64,000 nucleotides of DNA from Ochrobactrum sp. RH2CCR150 (GCA_014138095.1 JACGXE010000007.1:124001-188000), one strand, 5' to 3'; counted from the stretch's first letter, positions 27,622-36,866 are shown. Numbers and translations: made by a program. The notes: generated from the letters alone by a model not told the origin.

Positions 27622-28398
27622 TTAAATCGATGCCAGATAGCCGCCATCGATTGGAATAATCTGCCCCGTCACATAAGCCGAAGCTTTGCTCGCCAGAAAT
27701 ACAACTGCTCCGGCGACATCTTCCATCCGGCCAAACCGACCTTGCGGAATCTTGTCCAGCATGGATTTTTGCCACTCGTCATTCTCATAAAAGACGTCCG
27801 TCATCGACGTGCGGAAATAGCCGGGTGCGATACCGTTGACCCGAATGCCGTGCGGCGCCCATTCTGTTGCGAGCGCATGCGTCATGCCCATAAGGCCGGA
27901 TTTCGACGAGCCATAAGGCGCTGCCGTCGGCACGCCGACATAGGAGGTGAGTGAACAAAGATTGATGATTGCGCCGCCGTTTTTGGCATCCGTCATGTGA
28001 CGCGCGGCGGCCTGAGCGCAAAAGAATGCGCCCTTCAGATTGGTCGAGACAATGCGATCCCACAGCTCTTCGTCCACGTCGAGCGAAGGCCGTATTTCTT
28101 CATAACCGGCATTGTTGACGAGAATATCCAGACCGCCGAGTTTTGCGGCAGCTTGCTCAGTCACATCAGCGCAGGATTTAACATCGCGCACATCAAGCGA
28201 GAGCGGCACGCATGCGCGTCCAAGAGCGGCGATACGAGAAGCCGTTTCGGTCAGATCGTCGGACTTGCGCGCTGTTATGGAAACATCAGCTCCCGCCGAT
28301 GCAAGTGCTTCGGCAATAGCCTGTCCCAGCCCCCGGCTTGCACCGGTGACCAACGCTTTACGCCCGCTGAGGTCGAAAAGCGATAAAACCTGCATCAT
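27622..28398 (-). CDS. Short-chain dehydrogenase/reductase
   Basis: 258 residues, classical SDR. The cofactor motif is TGASRGLGQA, then NNAG (LVNNAGYEEI), the catalytic serine in NLCSLTSYVG, YGSSK with the Tyr-Lys pair, and the C-terminal GQIIPIDGGY. It is the first gene of the eight-gene island operon, whose promoter region carries the UTRA-type palindrome at 28513. It would oxidise or reduce a hydroxyl group on the imported compound, possibly setting the stereochemistry needed by the HisD-like enzyme, as proposed for accessory dehydrogenases in sulfopropanediol clusters. Confidence 0.88.
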   Translation of the reverse strand: MMQVLSLFDLSGRKALVTGASRGLGQAIAEALASAGADVSITARKSDDLTETASRIAALGRACVPLSLDVRDVKSCADVTEQAAAKLGGLDILVNNAGYEEIRPSLDVDEELWDRIVSTNLKGAFFCAQAAARHMTDAKNGGAIINLCSLTSYVGVPTAAPYGSSKSGLMGMTHALATEWAPHGIRVNGIAPGYFRTSMTDVFYENDEWQKSMLDKIPQGRFGRMEDVAGAVVFLASKASAYVTGQIIPIDGGYLASI

Positions 28399-28512
28399 AT
28401 TCCCCTATGGACCTTGCCTGAACAAAACATCGCCAGAACTTCTAATCATTCTGCGAGCAATGTTTAGCAATTTTTTATGGTCTCCCCGACATAAAGCCAT
28501 CTTTTTCGGAAC

Positions 28513-28534
28513 TTGTCTATACATATATATACAA
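28513..28534. promoter_or_regulatory. Imperfect palindrome TTGTCTATA-CATA-TATATACAA, probable UTRA-GntR operator
   Basis: Nine-base arms with one mismatch in the 213-bp gap between the SDR operon and the HisC-like gene. The TTGTNTATA half-site matches the style of HutC/UTRA operators. A further TTGTCTATA occurs at 26382-26390, upstream of the binding-protein gene. The cognate protein is presumably the regulator at 20260-21030. Confidence 0.6.
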
Positions 28535-28611
28535 AATAGGAGTTTAGTCTTAGAACTCTCTTTATGAAGGACGCGCCACATCCAAGAGTGCGCCGTCAGA
28601 GGAGAACGCAA

Positions 28612-29736
28612 ATGACCAAAGATGAAGCATCGCTCGGCAGTCTGATTCGTCCAGAAATATGGGCGCTTAGCCCCTATAATGCGGGACTGACCATTGCAGA
28701 AGTTGAAGGGCGATATCACCCGGCTCAGATCGCAAAGCTCGGTTCGAACGAAAACCCTTTAGGCCCATCCCCAAAAATCGAAGAGCTTTTTGCATCCGTG
28801 CATGATCTGCTGCGGCTCTATCCAGATCCCTCCGGTCGTGCTCTGGCGCTGGAGATAGCACGAGAATTTCAGTGGCCTGAAGATCAGGTCATTCTGGGCA
28901 ATGGATCAGAAGATCTCATTGGGGTGATTTGCCGCTCTGTCCTTCGCGCCAACGATCGCGTCGTGACACTTTATCCCTCCTTCCCTTTGCATGAAGACTA
29001 TTCAACCTTGATGGGCGCAACCGTCGAACGGGTCGAAGTCAAGCAATCACTGGAGGTGGATGTCGACGCATTGGTGGCAGCTGTCGCGAACGGCCCGCGC
29101 CTTGTCATGTTCGCAAATCCGCTCAATCCGGTAGGCAGTTGGCTTGATCCAGAGGCGCTGCAACGGGTTATAAAAGCCGTCTCGCCAGACACCTTGCTTG
29201 TACTGGATGAAGCCTATGCAGAATATGCCGCTGGCGATGACTATCCCTCTGCCATCGACCTGCTGCGCGATACCGATCTCAACTGGGTGGTGCTTCGGAC
29301 ATTCTCCAAGGCTTACGGGCTGGCAGGCGCGCGCCTTGGCTTTGGTCTGACAAGCAGCAGCGCCTTACGCGGATATCTCGACCGCGCACGCACGCCCTTC
29401 AATGCAAATGCGATTGCGCAGGCGACGGGATTGATTGCTCGCCGTGATACCGAACATCTCGCTACAGGCGTGACGCTTGCATTGCGTGAACGGGAACGGG
29501 TGGCTGAGTTTCTCACGACACGGAAAGTCCGGTTCGCCCCGTCGAAAGGCAACTTTCTGTTCATCGACGTGACGTCGGATTCTGTCACTTTTGCCGAAAA
29601 ACTCTTACGAGACGGCGTTATCGTCAAGCCTTGGAAACAGCAAGGTTATACGAACTTCATTCGCGTCAGCATCGGCAGCCCTGACGAGAACGACCACTTC
29701 ATGCGTGCATTTGACCGGATATTTCAGGTCAAATGA
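28612..29736 (+). CDS. HisC-like PLP aminotransferase (histidinol-phosphate aminotransferase family)
   Basis: 374 residues. Family landmarks: KLGSNENPLGPSP near the N-terminus, the PLP lysine in VVLRTFSKAYGLAGARLGFG, the aspartate in LVLDEAYAEY and the C-terminal arginine in FIRVSIG. The start is ATG 28612 with AGAGGAG upstream. It diverges from the SDR/transporter/HisD-like operon across a shared operator region. It may therefore work on the same pathway, or may be an extra HisC for histidine or aromatic amino acids; the family is functionally broad. Confidence 0.82.
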   Translation: MTKDEASLGSLIRPEIWALSPYNAGLTIAEVEGRYHPAQIAKLGSNENPLGPSPKIEELFASVHDLLRLYPDPSGRALALEIAREFQWPEDQVILGNGSEDLIGVICRSVLRANDRVVTLYPSFPLHEDYSTLMGATVERVEVKQSLEVDVDALVAAVANGPRLVMFANPLNPVGSWLDPEALQRVIKAVSPDTLLVLDEAYAEYAAGDDYPSAIDLLRDTDLNWVVLRTFSKAYGLAGARLGFGLTSSSALRGYLDRARTPFNANAIAQATGLIARRDTEHLATGVTLALRERERVAEFLTTRKVRFAPSKGNFLFIDVTSDSVTFAEKLLRDGVIVKPWKQQGYTNFIRVSIGSPDENDHFMRAFDRIFQVK

Positions 29737-29778
29737 TCTGGCTGCCACAATCCAAAACAACAAACACAATCTGAAAGC

Positions 29779-29812
29779 CAAACAGGCGCCCTGAATTCAG
29801 AGCGCCTGTTTG
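29779..29812. terminator. Terminator between convergent HisC-like and purC genes
   Basis: Perfect 11-bp stem CAAACAGGCGC / GCGCCTGTTTG around a 12-nt loop that itself contains CTGAATTCAG. T-rich sequence follows on both strands. Likely bidirectional. Confidence 0.6.
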
Positions 29813-29865
29813 AGTAACTTCTCAGTTTAACTGTGAGAGACAGTGATACAAGGTTAGGCTTAAAC

Positions 29866-31251
29866 TTATGCCTTGCCGAGACGCTTGCGCAATTCGGCAT
29901 TCTCAGCGCGAAGTCTTGCAGCCAGTTCCTTGCGCAGCTTGAGGTTTTCGGCTTCCAGCGCCACAAGCGCCTTCAGATCATCGCCCTCAGATGACTTGGC
30001 AGTCACAGGTGCCGCAGTCTTTCCAGCAGCGTTTTTCCAGTTGTAATAGGTCTGTTCGCTGATGTCAGTCTGTTGCAATGCAGCTTTCAGCGTGGTCTCA
30101 CTGCTCTTCAACGCCTTTGCAACAGAAGCGAGAATGGAAGCACGTTCAGCCGGAGAATATCTCTTTCTCGTGCCAGCTACCGGTGCGGCGACAGCCGTAG
30201 CCGTCTTGGTTACCTTTGCGGCTGGCGTTGCTGCCACAGGCTTGGGTTCTGCCTTTTTGCGCGGCGTACGCGTTTTAGGCTTAACAGCCCCAGCCTTCTT
30301 CACGAAGTAAGGCGCGAGATTGGCGCGAACACGATCCAGAACCGTCTCACCGGTCAGGTCAGGCTCAAAAGTCTTGCCGGTGATCTGTTCGTAAGCCTGG
30401 ATATAGACCTTCGAAGTCTGTTCGATCAGATCAAACGGAATTTCCGGGATCGGATCCTTGTAAGGATCGCAACGCTCCGTGACCCAGGCGCGCACAAAAT
30501 CCTTGTCAAAGCTTGCCGGACGGCTGCCCGCCGTGAAGCTCGCTTCATAGCTCTCGGCAATCCAGTAACGGCTTGAATCCGGTGTATGGATTTCATCGGC
30601 AAGAATGATGCGACCGTCAGCGTCTGTTCCAAACTCATATTTGGTGTCGACAAGGATCAGTCCGCGCTCAGCCGCACGCTCCTGTCCGCGCTCGAAAAGC
30701 GCCAGCGCATAACCCGACACGGTTTCCCACTGTTCTTTAGTCAGCAGTCCTTGTTCAAGAATTTCCTCACCGGACAGCGGCTCATCATGTCCGCCATCGA
30801 AAGCCTTGCTCGTCGGCGTGATGATCGGATGCGGCAGCTTCTCATTGTCCCTCAAACCATCCGGCAATGTGACGCCATACATCTGACGCTCGCCCTTGCG
30901 GTATTTCGTGAGGATCGACGTGCTCGTCGTTCCAGCCAGATAGCCACGAACAACCACTTCAACCGGCAGAATATTCAACCGTGTGCCGATGACGACATTC
31001 GGATCAGGATAGGCCAGAACATGGTTCGGGCAGATATCAGCCGTTTCCTCGAACCAATAAGACGCTGTCTGCGTCAAAACCTGACCTTTGAACGGGATCG
31101 ACGTCAGGATAACATCGAATGCGCTCAAACGGTCGGTCGAGATGATGATGCGGCTGCCATCAGGCAGATCGTAATTCTCGCGAACCTTGCCGTTGTAGCG
31201 GTTCGGCAGTTCAGGGATATCGGCGCTGGGGAGAATGCGCAAAGTGCTCAT
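29866..31251 (-). CDS. purC: SAICAR synthase (PurC) fused to a SyrB-like HTH and coiled-coil tail
   Basis: 461 residues. Residues 1-318 are a complete long-form SAICAR synthase ([50 protein letters not shown]), which joins CAIR and aspartate in purine synthesis. Residues 319-361 are a Lys/Ala/Pro linker. Residues 362-410 ([25 protein letters not shown]) form a transposase-like helix-turn-helix as in rhizobial SyrB. Residues 425-460 are heptad-like and charged, likely a coiled coil. Normal PurC ends near 240-310 residues. The frame is continuous with no stop at the junction. DNA or RNA binding by a purine enzyme is inference. Confidence 0.88.
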   Translation of the reverse strand: MSTLRILPSADIPELPNRYNGKVRENYDLPDGSRIIISTDRLSAFDVILTSIPFKGQVLTQTASYWFEETADICPNHVLAYPDPNVVIGTRLNILPVEVVVRGYLAGTTSTSILTKYRKGERQMYGVTLPDGLRDNEKLPHPIITPTSKAFDGGHDEPLSGEEILEQGLLTKEQWETVSGYALALFERGQERAAERGLILVDTKYEFGTDADGRIILADEIHTPDSSRYWIAESYEASFTAGSRPASFDKDFVRAWVTERCDPYKDPIPEIPFDLIEQTSKVYIQAYEQITGKTFEPDLTGETVLDRVRANLAPYFVKKAGAVKPKTRTPRKKAEPKPVAATPAAKVTKTATAVAAPVAGTRKRYSPAERASILASVAKALKSSETTLKAALQQTDISEQTYYNWKNAAGKTAAPVTAKSSEGDDLKALVALEAENLKLRKELAARLRAENAELRKRLGKA

Positions 31252-31345
31252 TGGCAGAGGCTTCCGCTGTTGGTTCCGTCTGCCCTTCCGCTTAAACGCG
31301 CAAGTGCCCGCCCGTCAAGGATGAAGTCGCCCCGATGTAACCAAC

Positions 31346-31717
31346 TCAGCACTTTGCTCCCGGCTGGGCTTGATCGCCCTGCATACGCTCACCCCAGTCA
31401 CGCATACTGATCAATATGGGTGCCAGAGAGTGGCCAAGGCCCGTCAATTCATATTCCACCTTTGGTGGCACTTCCGGAAAAACAGTGCGGCTGATGATGC
31501 CGTCCGCTTCGAGTTCCCGAAGTTGCAAAGTCAGCATCCGTGGCGTGGCCGCCGGAACAAGTCTGCATAGCGCATTGAAGCGCAGCTTTCCCTTCAGCAA
31601 ATGGAAGAGGATAACCGGCTTCCACACGCCGCCAATAACCGAAAGCGTTGCCTCCACCGCACAGCCTGTTTTGCTGACACTGCGACGCTTGCCGCGCGCC
31701 TTGATACCATCATCCAT
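31346..31717 (-). CDS. HxlR family transcriptional regulator
   Basis: 123 residues from ATG 31717. The HxlR/DUF24 winged helix is clear: CAVEATLSVIGGVWKPVILFHLL, LCRLVPAATPRMLTLQLRELEADG and the wing PPKVEYELTGLG. One N-terminal cysteine (GCAVEAT) sits where redox- or electrophile-sensing HxlR members (YodB, QorR) have theirs. A longer reading from 31804 starts on TTG, overlaps the divergent gene and is unlikely. The 81-bp divergent gap contains GTACGTAC at 31737-31744, a candidate operator. It probably controls the quinone-reductase-like gene beside it. Confidence 0.87.
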   Translation of the reverse strand: MDDGIKARGKRRSVSKTGCAVEATLSVIGGVWKPVILFHLLKGKLRFNALCRLVPAATPRMLTLQLRELEADGIISRTVFPEVPPKVEYELTGLGHSLAPILISMRDWGERMQGDQAQPGAKC

Positions 31718-31798
31718 GATACTACATGCCAAATTTGTACGTACTTTTTCAAAGGTCAATATAGGCTTATTTGTTCTGGCATTAAAGGAGACAATGCC

Positions 31799-32785
31799 GT
31801 GCAAAGTTACATTCTGACCGGAAACGAAAATCCACGCCTGAAGCTGGTTGAAAAGCAGGATCGCAAGCCGGGTCGCGGAGAGATCACAGTCGATTTGCGT
31901 GCTGCATCGCTGAACTATCGCGATCTCATTGTCGCAAAGCGCACCAAAGACAGTATCCCCTTGTCTGATGGAGCGGGCGTCATATCGGCTGTCGGAGAAG
32001 GCGTAACTGATTACGCCATTGAGGATCGTGTGGTCATCGGCTTCATGCCTGAATGGGTGGAAGGTCCATTTTCTGAGACGAAAAAGGCTGCAAGCCTCGG
32101 CGGCAATACGGTCGATGGTGTGTTAAGCGAACGCATCGTCGTACCGGCAACCGGGGTCGTGCGTATACCGGACACGATGACATTTGAAGAAGCCTCAACG
32201 CTCCCCTGTGCAGGTGTCACGGCATGGTCAGCGCTTTTTGAAAGAAGACCAATCCAGCCCGGCGAGACCGTATTGCTCCTTGGCACGGGAGGTGTGGCGA
32301 TTTTCGCCTTGCAACTTGCCAAAATGGCGGGCGCTCGCGTCATCATTACATCAAGTTCCGACGAAAAGTTGGAGCGGGCTGAAAAGCTCGGTGCTGACCA
32401 CCTTATAAACTATCAAACACATCCCGATTGGGAAAATGAAGTGCTGCGGCTCACCGATAATGTGGGCGTTGATCTGGCCGTCGATCCGGCAGGGCCGGCC
32501 ACGCTGAACAAGACCCTCAAGGCGACGCGCTTTGATGGACGCATATCGCTTATGGGCGTACTGACAGGGTTTAACGGCCCCATCGAAACCGCCGCGATTC
32601 TGGAAAAGCGGATTACCCTGCAGGGCATTTATGTCGGCCCGGTTTCTACGCTTGCATCCCTTGTTCGCAGCGGCGTCAAGCCGCAGATCGACAAGGTCTA
32701 TCCGTTCAGCCAAGCCGAGGACGCCTATAATGCTCTCCAAGGTGCCGGACACTTCGGAAAACTGGTCATCAAAATCGGACAGTAA
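31799..32785 (+). CDS. Zinc-independent MDR oxidoreductase (quinone oxidoreductase-like)
   Basis: 328 residues from GTG 31799, with AAAGGAG eight bases upstream. MDR fold without zinc ligands: SLNYRDLIVAK, SDGAGVISAVGEGV, and the NADPH Rossmann motif LLLGTGGVAIFALQLAK. Relatives reduce quinones or enals. It diverges from an HxlR regulator with a sensor-like cysteine, the same arrangement as known quinone/electrophile response pairs. Specific substrate unknown. Confidence 0.85.
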   Translation: MQSYILTGNENPRLKLVEKQDRKPGRGEITVDLRAASLNYRDLIVAKRTKDSIPLSDGAGVISAVGEGVTDYAIEDRVVIGFMPEWVEGPFSETKKAASLGGNTVDGVLSERIVVPATGVVRIPDTMTFEEASTLPCAGVTAWSALFERRPIQPGETVLLLGTGGVAIFALQLAKMAGARVIITSSSDEKLERAEKLGADHLINYQTHPDWENEVLRLTDNVGVDLAVDPAGPATLNKTLKATRFDGRISLMGVLTGFNGPIETAAILEKRITLQGIYVGPVSTLASLVRSGVKPQIDKVYPFSQAEDAYNALQGAGHFGKLVIKIGQ

Positions 32786-32823
32786 AGCCGCAGCCATCCG
32801 GGCCTGAATGGTCCGGGACCGAT

Positions 32824-32861
32824 ATTCGCCCCTATGCGAAGCACTCCGCATAGGGGCGAAT
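32824..32861. terminator. Perfect 15-bp inverted repeat between convergent genes
   Basis: ATTCGCCCCTATGCG (32824-32838) and its exact complement (32847-32861) with an 8-nt loop, between the convergent MDR and prc genes. Position suggests bidirectional termination. No T-run follows on either strand, so Rho-dependent stopping or 3'-end protection is equally possible. Confidence 0.5.
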
Positions 32862-32871
32862 TCTGCTTCGA

Positions 32872-34968
32872 CTATTTCGCCGCTGCCTTGGCTCCGGCCT
32901 GCAGATCGGACAGATTGGCAACGATCCCAGCCGCTTCGGTCTGCAGAACATCCTTGGCGTTCTTGCGGGTCTTCTCAATGGCAATATCCGCGCTCAGGCT
33001 CCGCTCATTGGACTGAAGACCATCATCGGCGCTGCTGCTCAAACCATCATCGGACTTCTTGCGCGACTTCAGACGGTTTTCTTCCGCCGTCATTTCATTG
33101 CGGCGTTCCGTTTCATTGAGAGAAAGTTCGGTCTTTTCGCGCTGCGTCTTCAATACAGCGATATCTTCCACAAACTGCTGGAATTCAGGATCATCCTTTA
33201 TGCGGGCATCATGAAGGCTCTGCAGCTGGGGCAACAAGGACTTGATATCGCCAAGGCGCTTGTATTTTGCCGGTTTCACTTCGCTCCACGGCAAGGCATT
33301 GTCGAAGCTCGACTCGCCAACGGTCTTGAGATCAAAAAGTCCGGGCAGGCTGATATCCGGCGTCACACCACGCAGCTGCGTCGTGCCTCCGTTCACACGG
33401 AAGAACTGGGCGATCGTCAGTTTCAGCTCACCGAATTTAGGTTCGGGATTATGCGCGACCTCGTCAAGATTGACCACCGTTTGCACGGTGCCTTTACCGA
33501 AGCTCGGTTCGCCGATAATCACGCCCCGGCCATAATCCTGGATCGCTGCGGCAAAGATTTCGGATGCGGATGCCGAACCGCGATTGATCAGCACGCCGAG
33601 CGGCCCTTGCCATGCAGGGGTCGGAAGATCGTCGCTTTCCACCTTGACCTTGCCGTCAGCGTTTCGCTGCTGAACCACAGGTCCCTTCCCGACAAAAAGA
33701 CCGGTCAGCTCAATGGCTTCCGATAACGAGCCGCCGCCATTGTTACGAAGATCGAACAGGATGCCGTCGACCTTATCCTCTTTCAACTCGGTGATAAGCT
33801 TTGCGACATCGCGGCTGGCACTGCGATAATCCTTGTCACCTTTTCTCCGCGCTTCGATATCTTCATAGAAAGCGGGCAACGTGATAACGCCGATTTTGCG
33901 GGTAGCATTGCCGTCTTTGACATCGAGAACCGATTTCTGCGCAGCCTGCTTTTCAAGGCTGATCTTGTCGCGGACCAGACTGATAATCTGGTGCTTTGCG
34001 TCGGGTCCTGCATTGGCAGGCAGAATATCCAGACGCACCACAGAGCCCTTGGCGCCACGGATCAACTGCACCACTTCATCGAGGCGCTGGCCGACCACTT
34101 CCTTCATCAGCCCGGTTTCATCCTGGCCAACACCGGTAATACGATCACCGACTGCGATCTTGCCCGAGACCTGAGCCGGTCCACCGGCAACCAGTTCACG
34201 GATCGTGATGTAATCATCCCTCTCCTGCAGCACCGCGCCGATACCAACAAGAGAAAGCTTCATCGATATATCAAATTCGGCAGACGCACTTGCCCCGAAG
34301 TAATCCGTATGGGGATCAACCGAGGTCGTATAGGCCGCCATGAACATCTGGAAAACGTCGTCGCTTTTGTATTTGTAAATACGTTCCAGCGAGTTCTGAT
34401 AGCGCTTTTCCAGCGTATCGCGGATGGAGACATCGTCTTTGCCTGCCAGCTTCAGGCGCAGCCAGTCATTCTTGACGCGCTTGCGCCAAAGATCCTTGCT
34501 TTCCTCGTCTGTCGCGGGCCACGGCGCCTTGTCACGCATAAGCGGATAGGTTTCCTGCTCACTGAAATCAAACTTCGTGTTGAGCAGACTGCGCGCATAG
34601 GTCATGCGGTCAGTAATGCGCTTTTCATACAGGTTGAAGATCGAAAACGGGATGCTCAGATTTTCCTGCTTGATCGCGTCGTCAATCTTGGACTTGTCGG
34701 CCATGAAGCCGTCAACGTCCGATTTAAGGAAGATCAGCCGATCCGGGTCCAGCGATTTGATAAACCGGTCCATGATCTTGGTGGACAGAGCATCGTTGAG
34801 CGGCACAGGCTTATAATGAAAACGCGTCAGAAATTCTGCGGTCAGGTGCGCAGCCTCAACCTGCTGCGGTTGCGGTTCGAGCGCCGGCGGTGAACCGGCC
34901 TCAAAGGCAAGTGCAGGAGAGACGGTTGCCAGGAAAAGGCAAAGAGAACCAAATTTTAGACGTTTCAA
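32872..34968 (-). CDS. prc: Periplasmic tail-specific protease Prc (carboxy-terminal processing peptidase, S41)
   Basis: 698 residues, matching the long Prc form rather than short CtpA. A signal peptide ends near residue 21 (TVSPALA before FEAGS). A PDZ domain covers about 235-315. The protease core has the Ser-Asp-Lys arrangement S467 (RGSASASE), D478 (IQDYGRG) and K492 (FGKGT), with spacing identical to E. coli Prc S430/D441/K455. The C-terminal DUF3340-like tail is Lys/Glu-rich. It trims or degrades periplasmic proteins by their C-termini and helps envelope maintenance. The 275 bp upstream hold no recognisable gene. Confidence 0.92.
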   Translation of the reverse strand: MKRLKFGSLCLFLATVSPALAFEAGSPPALEPQPQQVEAAHLTAEFLTRFHYKPVPLNDALSTKIMDRFIKSLDPDRLIFLKSDVDGFMADKSKIDDAIKQENLSIPFSIFNLYEKRITDRMTYARSLLNTKFDFSEQETYPLMRDKAPWPATDEESKDLWRKRVKNDWLRLKLAGKDDVSIRDTLEKRYQNSLERIYKYKSDDVFQMFMAAYTTSVDPHTDYFGASASAEFDISMKLSLVGIGAVLQERDDYITIRELVAGGPAQVSGKIAVGDRITGVGQDETGLMKEVVGQRLDEVVQLIRGAKGSVVRLDILPANAGPDAKHQIISLVRDKISLEKQAAQKSVLDVKDGNATRKIGVITLPAFYEDIEARRKGDKDYRSASRDVAKLITELKEDKVDGILFDLRNNGGGSLSEAIELTGLFVGKGPVVQQRNADGKVKVESDDLPTPAWQGPLGVLINRGSASASEIFAAAIQDYGRGVIIGEPSFGKGTVQTVVNLDEVAHNPEPKFGELKLTIAQFFRVNGGTTQLRGVTPDISLPGLFDLKTVGESSFDNALPWSEVKPAKYKRLGDIKSLLPQLQSLHDARIKDDPEFQQFVEDIAVLKTQREKTELSLNETERRNEMTAEENRLKSRKKSDDGLSSSADDGLQSNERSLSADIAIEKTRKNAKDVLQTEAAGIVANLSDLQAGAKAAAK

Positions 34969-35243
34969 GAGTTGACCTGTTGTTCAGCGCGAAAATGTTC
35001 AGTTACAATCTATGTGGAGCAATTATGGTTTTTTGGCAACCGGACTTCGGCTGCTCAGGTCACGCAACCGAAGTCTTCCAAGTGAAAAGCGGTACCCGCG
35101 CTTTCGAAATGCATATGTAATCACTGTTTATTCTGGTGTTATCTTGCACTGGGTGACGGTCGCGACGCAGTCTTCAGTAACTCAGCAGATTGCGTTCATA
35201 TTTCTGTGAGGCGGGCATCAGGCCAGACATCAGCGTATTCGCG

Positions 35244-36815
35244 TTACAAACGAACGTCGATCAGCATTGGGCCGTCTTTGGACAAGGCCGATTTCAGCAC
35301 TGCTGCGAGGGCAGCATTGTCTGAAACCGACACGGCGTCGACACCAAAACCCCGGGCCAGAGAAACCCAGTCAAGCTCGGGCCTGTCAAGGCTCATCATA
35401 TCCCGCGCCGTCTCACCCGGCTTTGCGCCAACTTTGGTATACTCACCGAGCAGGATCGCATAGGACCTATTGTTGAGGAGAAGCGTTGTGATCGGCAAGT
35501 TTTCGCGCGCCTGCGTCCACAGGCCTTGCAATGTATAGGCTGCGGAACCGTCTGCTTGCAGAGTGATCACGCGCCGATCGGGATCACCCATCGCTTGGGC
35601 GCCGATAGCTGCACCCGTAGCGAGTGGAATGCCGCCACCGATAGCGCCACCAGTGACAGCCAGCCAGTCGCATCGCGCAGCCAAGGGCATAACCGCCTCA
35701 AACCCACCGCCCGAAGTCAAAGCCTCGTTGATAACGATTGCACCTTCCGGCAACTGCGAGGCCACAATCCGGGCCAGGGCTTCCGGCGTAATCGGGCCGG
35801 ATTGAGGACTACGCAACACTTCACTTTGAACGGGTACATCTATCGGGCTGGCTTCGATGCGCAAAGCCAGCGCCACAAGCGCACCATGGGCATCTTCGCC
35901 GGGCGTGCACAATGTCAGGACTTCCGCATCTTCTCGATGCGTGAGGCTGGGCAGTCCCGGATAGCGGAAAAATCCGACCGGCGGCGGGCATCCCACCAGA
36001 ATAACAATGTCAAAAGGCTCAAGCGTGTGAACCGCATCTGCGACCGAATAAGGTACCGCTGACAGGTCCAGGCGTCCCCGTCCTTTGGGTTGTCGCGCAA
36101 TCATCGGACTTCCCATCAATGTTGCGCCGCTCTTGACGGATATTCCATGAAGAACTGGATGTAGATCAGCGGCTACCCCTGCCGTGCCGAGCAGTAACAG
36201 CGCCTTCTTTCCTGAACCAAGCGCTTTGGCCACCTTATTGACGGCCTCGTCATCGAATGGCTCGGGATTTCCGGCTGTGTAATCCCGGGCGATCACACCG
36301 CCTTTGCTCCAGGATACATCCGCTGGAAGCACGAGCGATGCTATTTTGCCATTGTCGGACGATGCGGCAGCCAATCCCGCCAGTGCATCCTCACCAATCT
36401 TCGCCGGATCAGTCCCAAAGCGGACCCACTGCGACGTGCCGCCAACCAGTGCCTCGACATTCGCCGTCAACGGGCTGTCATAGGCGACGTGATCCGTCGC
36501 GTGATCGCCGACAATGTTCAGCATTCCGCTGCCCGCGCGTTTTGCATTATGGATATTGGCAATGCCATTCGCATAGCCGGGTCCACAATGAAGAAGTGTG
36601 ACTGCTGGCCTCTGGGTCACACGATAATAGCCGTCGGCCATTCCGGTAACCGTATTCTCCTGCAGCCCCAGCACACAACGGATACCTGGAATGGTATCGA
36701 GCGCGGCAACAAAGTGCATTTCACTGGTACCGGGATTGGCAAAACACGTATCGACTTTCCCTTCAACGAGGGTATGCACGAGAGCTTCGGCTCCGGTTAA
36801 GCTATTATCGGTCAT
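35244..36815 (-). CDS. Thiamin-diphosphate enzyme, acetolactate synthase/benzoylformate decarboxylase-like
   Basis: 523 residues with the three-domain ThDP fold. The cofactor-activating glutamate is E53 (GLQENTVTGMADGY) and the ThDP-metal motif is ADGSAAYTLQG with NN downstream (TTLLLNNRSY). Length and lack of a partner small-subunit gene argue against biosynthetic acetolactate synthase; a 2-keto acid decarboxylase or 2-hydroxyacyl-CoA lyase-type reaction fits the acyl-CoA context better. Ribosome site GGAGG. It is the last gene of the long minus-strand catabolic series, 51 bp after the acyl-CoA ligase. Confidence 0.82.
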   Translation of the reverse strand: MTDNSLTGAEALVHTLVEGKVDTCFANPGTSEMHFVAALDTIPGIRCVLGLQENTVTGMADGYYRVTQRPAVTLLHCGPGYANGIANIHNAKRAGSGMLNIVGDHATDHVAYDSPLTANVEALVGGTSQWVRFGTDPAKIGEDALAGLAAASSDNGKIASLVLPADVSWSKGGVIARDYTAGNPEPFDDEAVNKVAKALGSGKKALLLLGTAGVAADLHPVLHGISVKSGATLMGSPMIARQPKGRGRLDLSAVPYSVADAVHTLEPFDIVILVGCPPPVGFFRYPGLPSLTHREDAEVLTLCTPGEDAHGALVALALRIEASPIDVPVQSEVLRSPQSGPITPEALARIVASQLPEGAIVINEALTSGGGFEAVMPLAARCDWLAVTGGAIGGGIPLATGAAIGAQAMGDPDRRVITLQADGSAAYTLQGLWTQARENLPITTLLLNNRSYAILLGEYTKVGAKPGETARDMMSLDRPELDWVSLARGFGVDAVSVSDNAALAAVLKSALSKDGPMLIDVRL

Positions 36816-36866
36816 GTTTCCTCCAACCCCAGATTACAGTATCCCGCCACAAGCGTGGGGCTTAGG

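Noticed and set aside
29866..30170. Insertion-sequence remnant within the 3' part of purC
   Set aside because: The HTH resembles transposase helices, but there are no terminal repeats or target duplication and the frame is continuous with PurC; SyrB-like domain fusion fits better.
31718..31804. N-terminal extension of the HxlR protein to 31804
   Set aside because: It would start on TTG with no ribosome site and overlap the start of the divergent oxidoreductase gene.
33991..34893. 300-codon plus-strand frame opposite prc
   Set aside because: Shadow of the Prc coding sequence, which has complete catalytic and PDZ motifs.
35244..36815. Biosynthetic acetolactate synthase (ilvB)
   Set aside because: No small-subunit gene adjacent, shorter than typical IlvB, and embedded in an acyl-CoA catabolic series.
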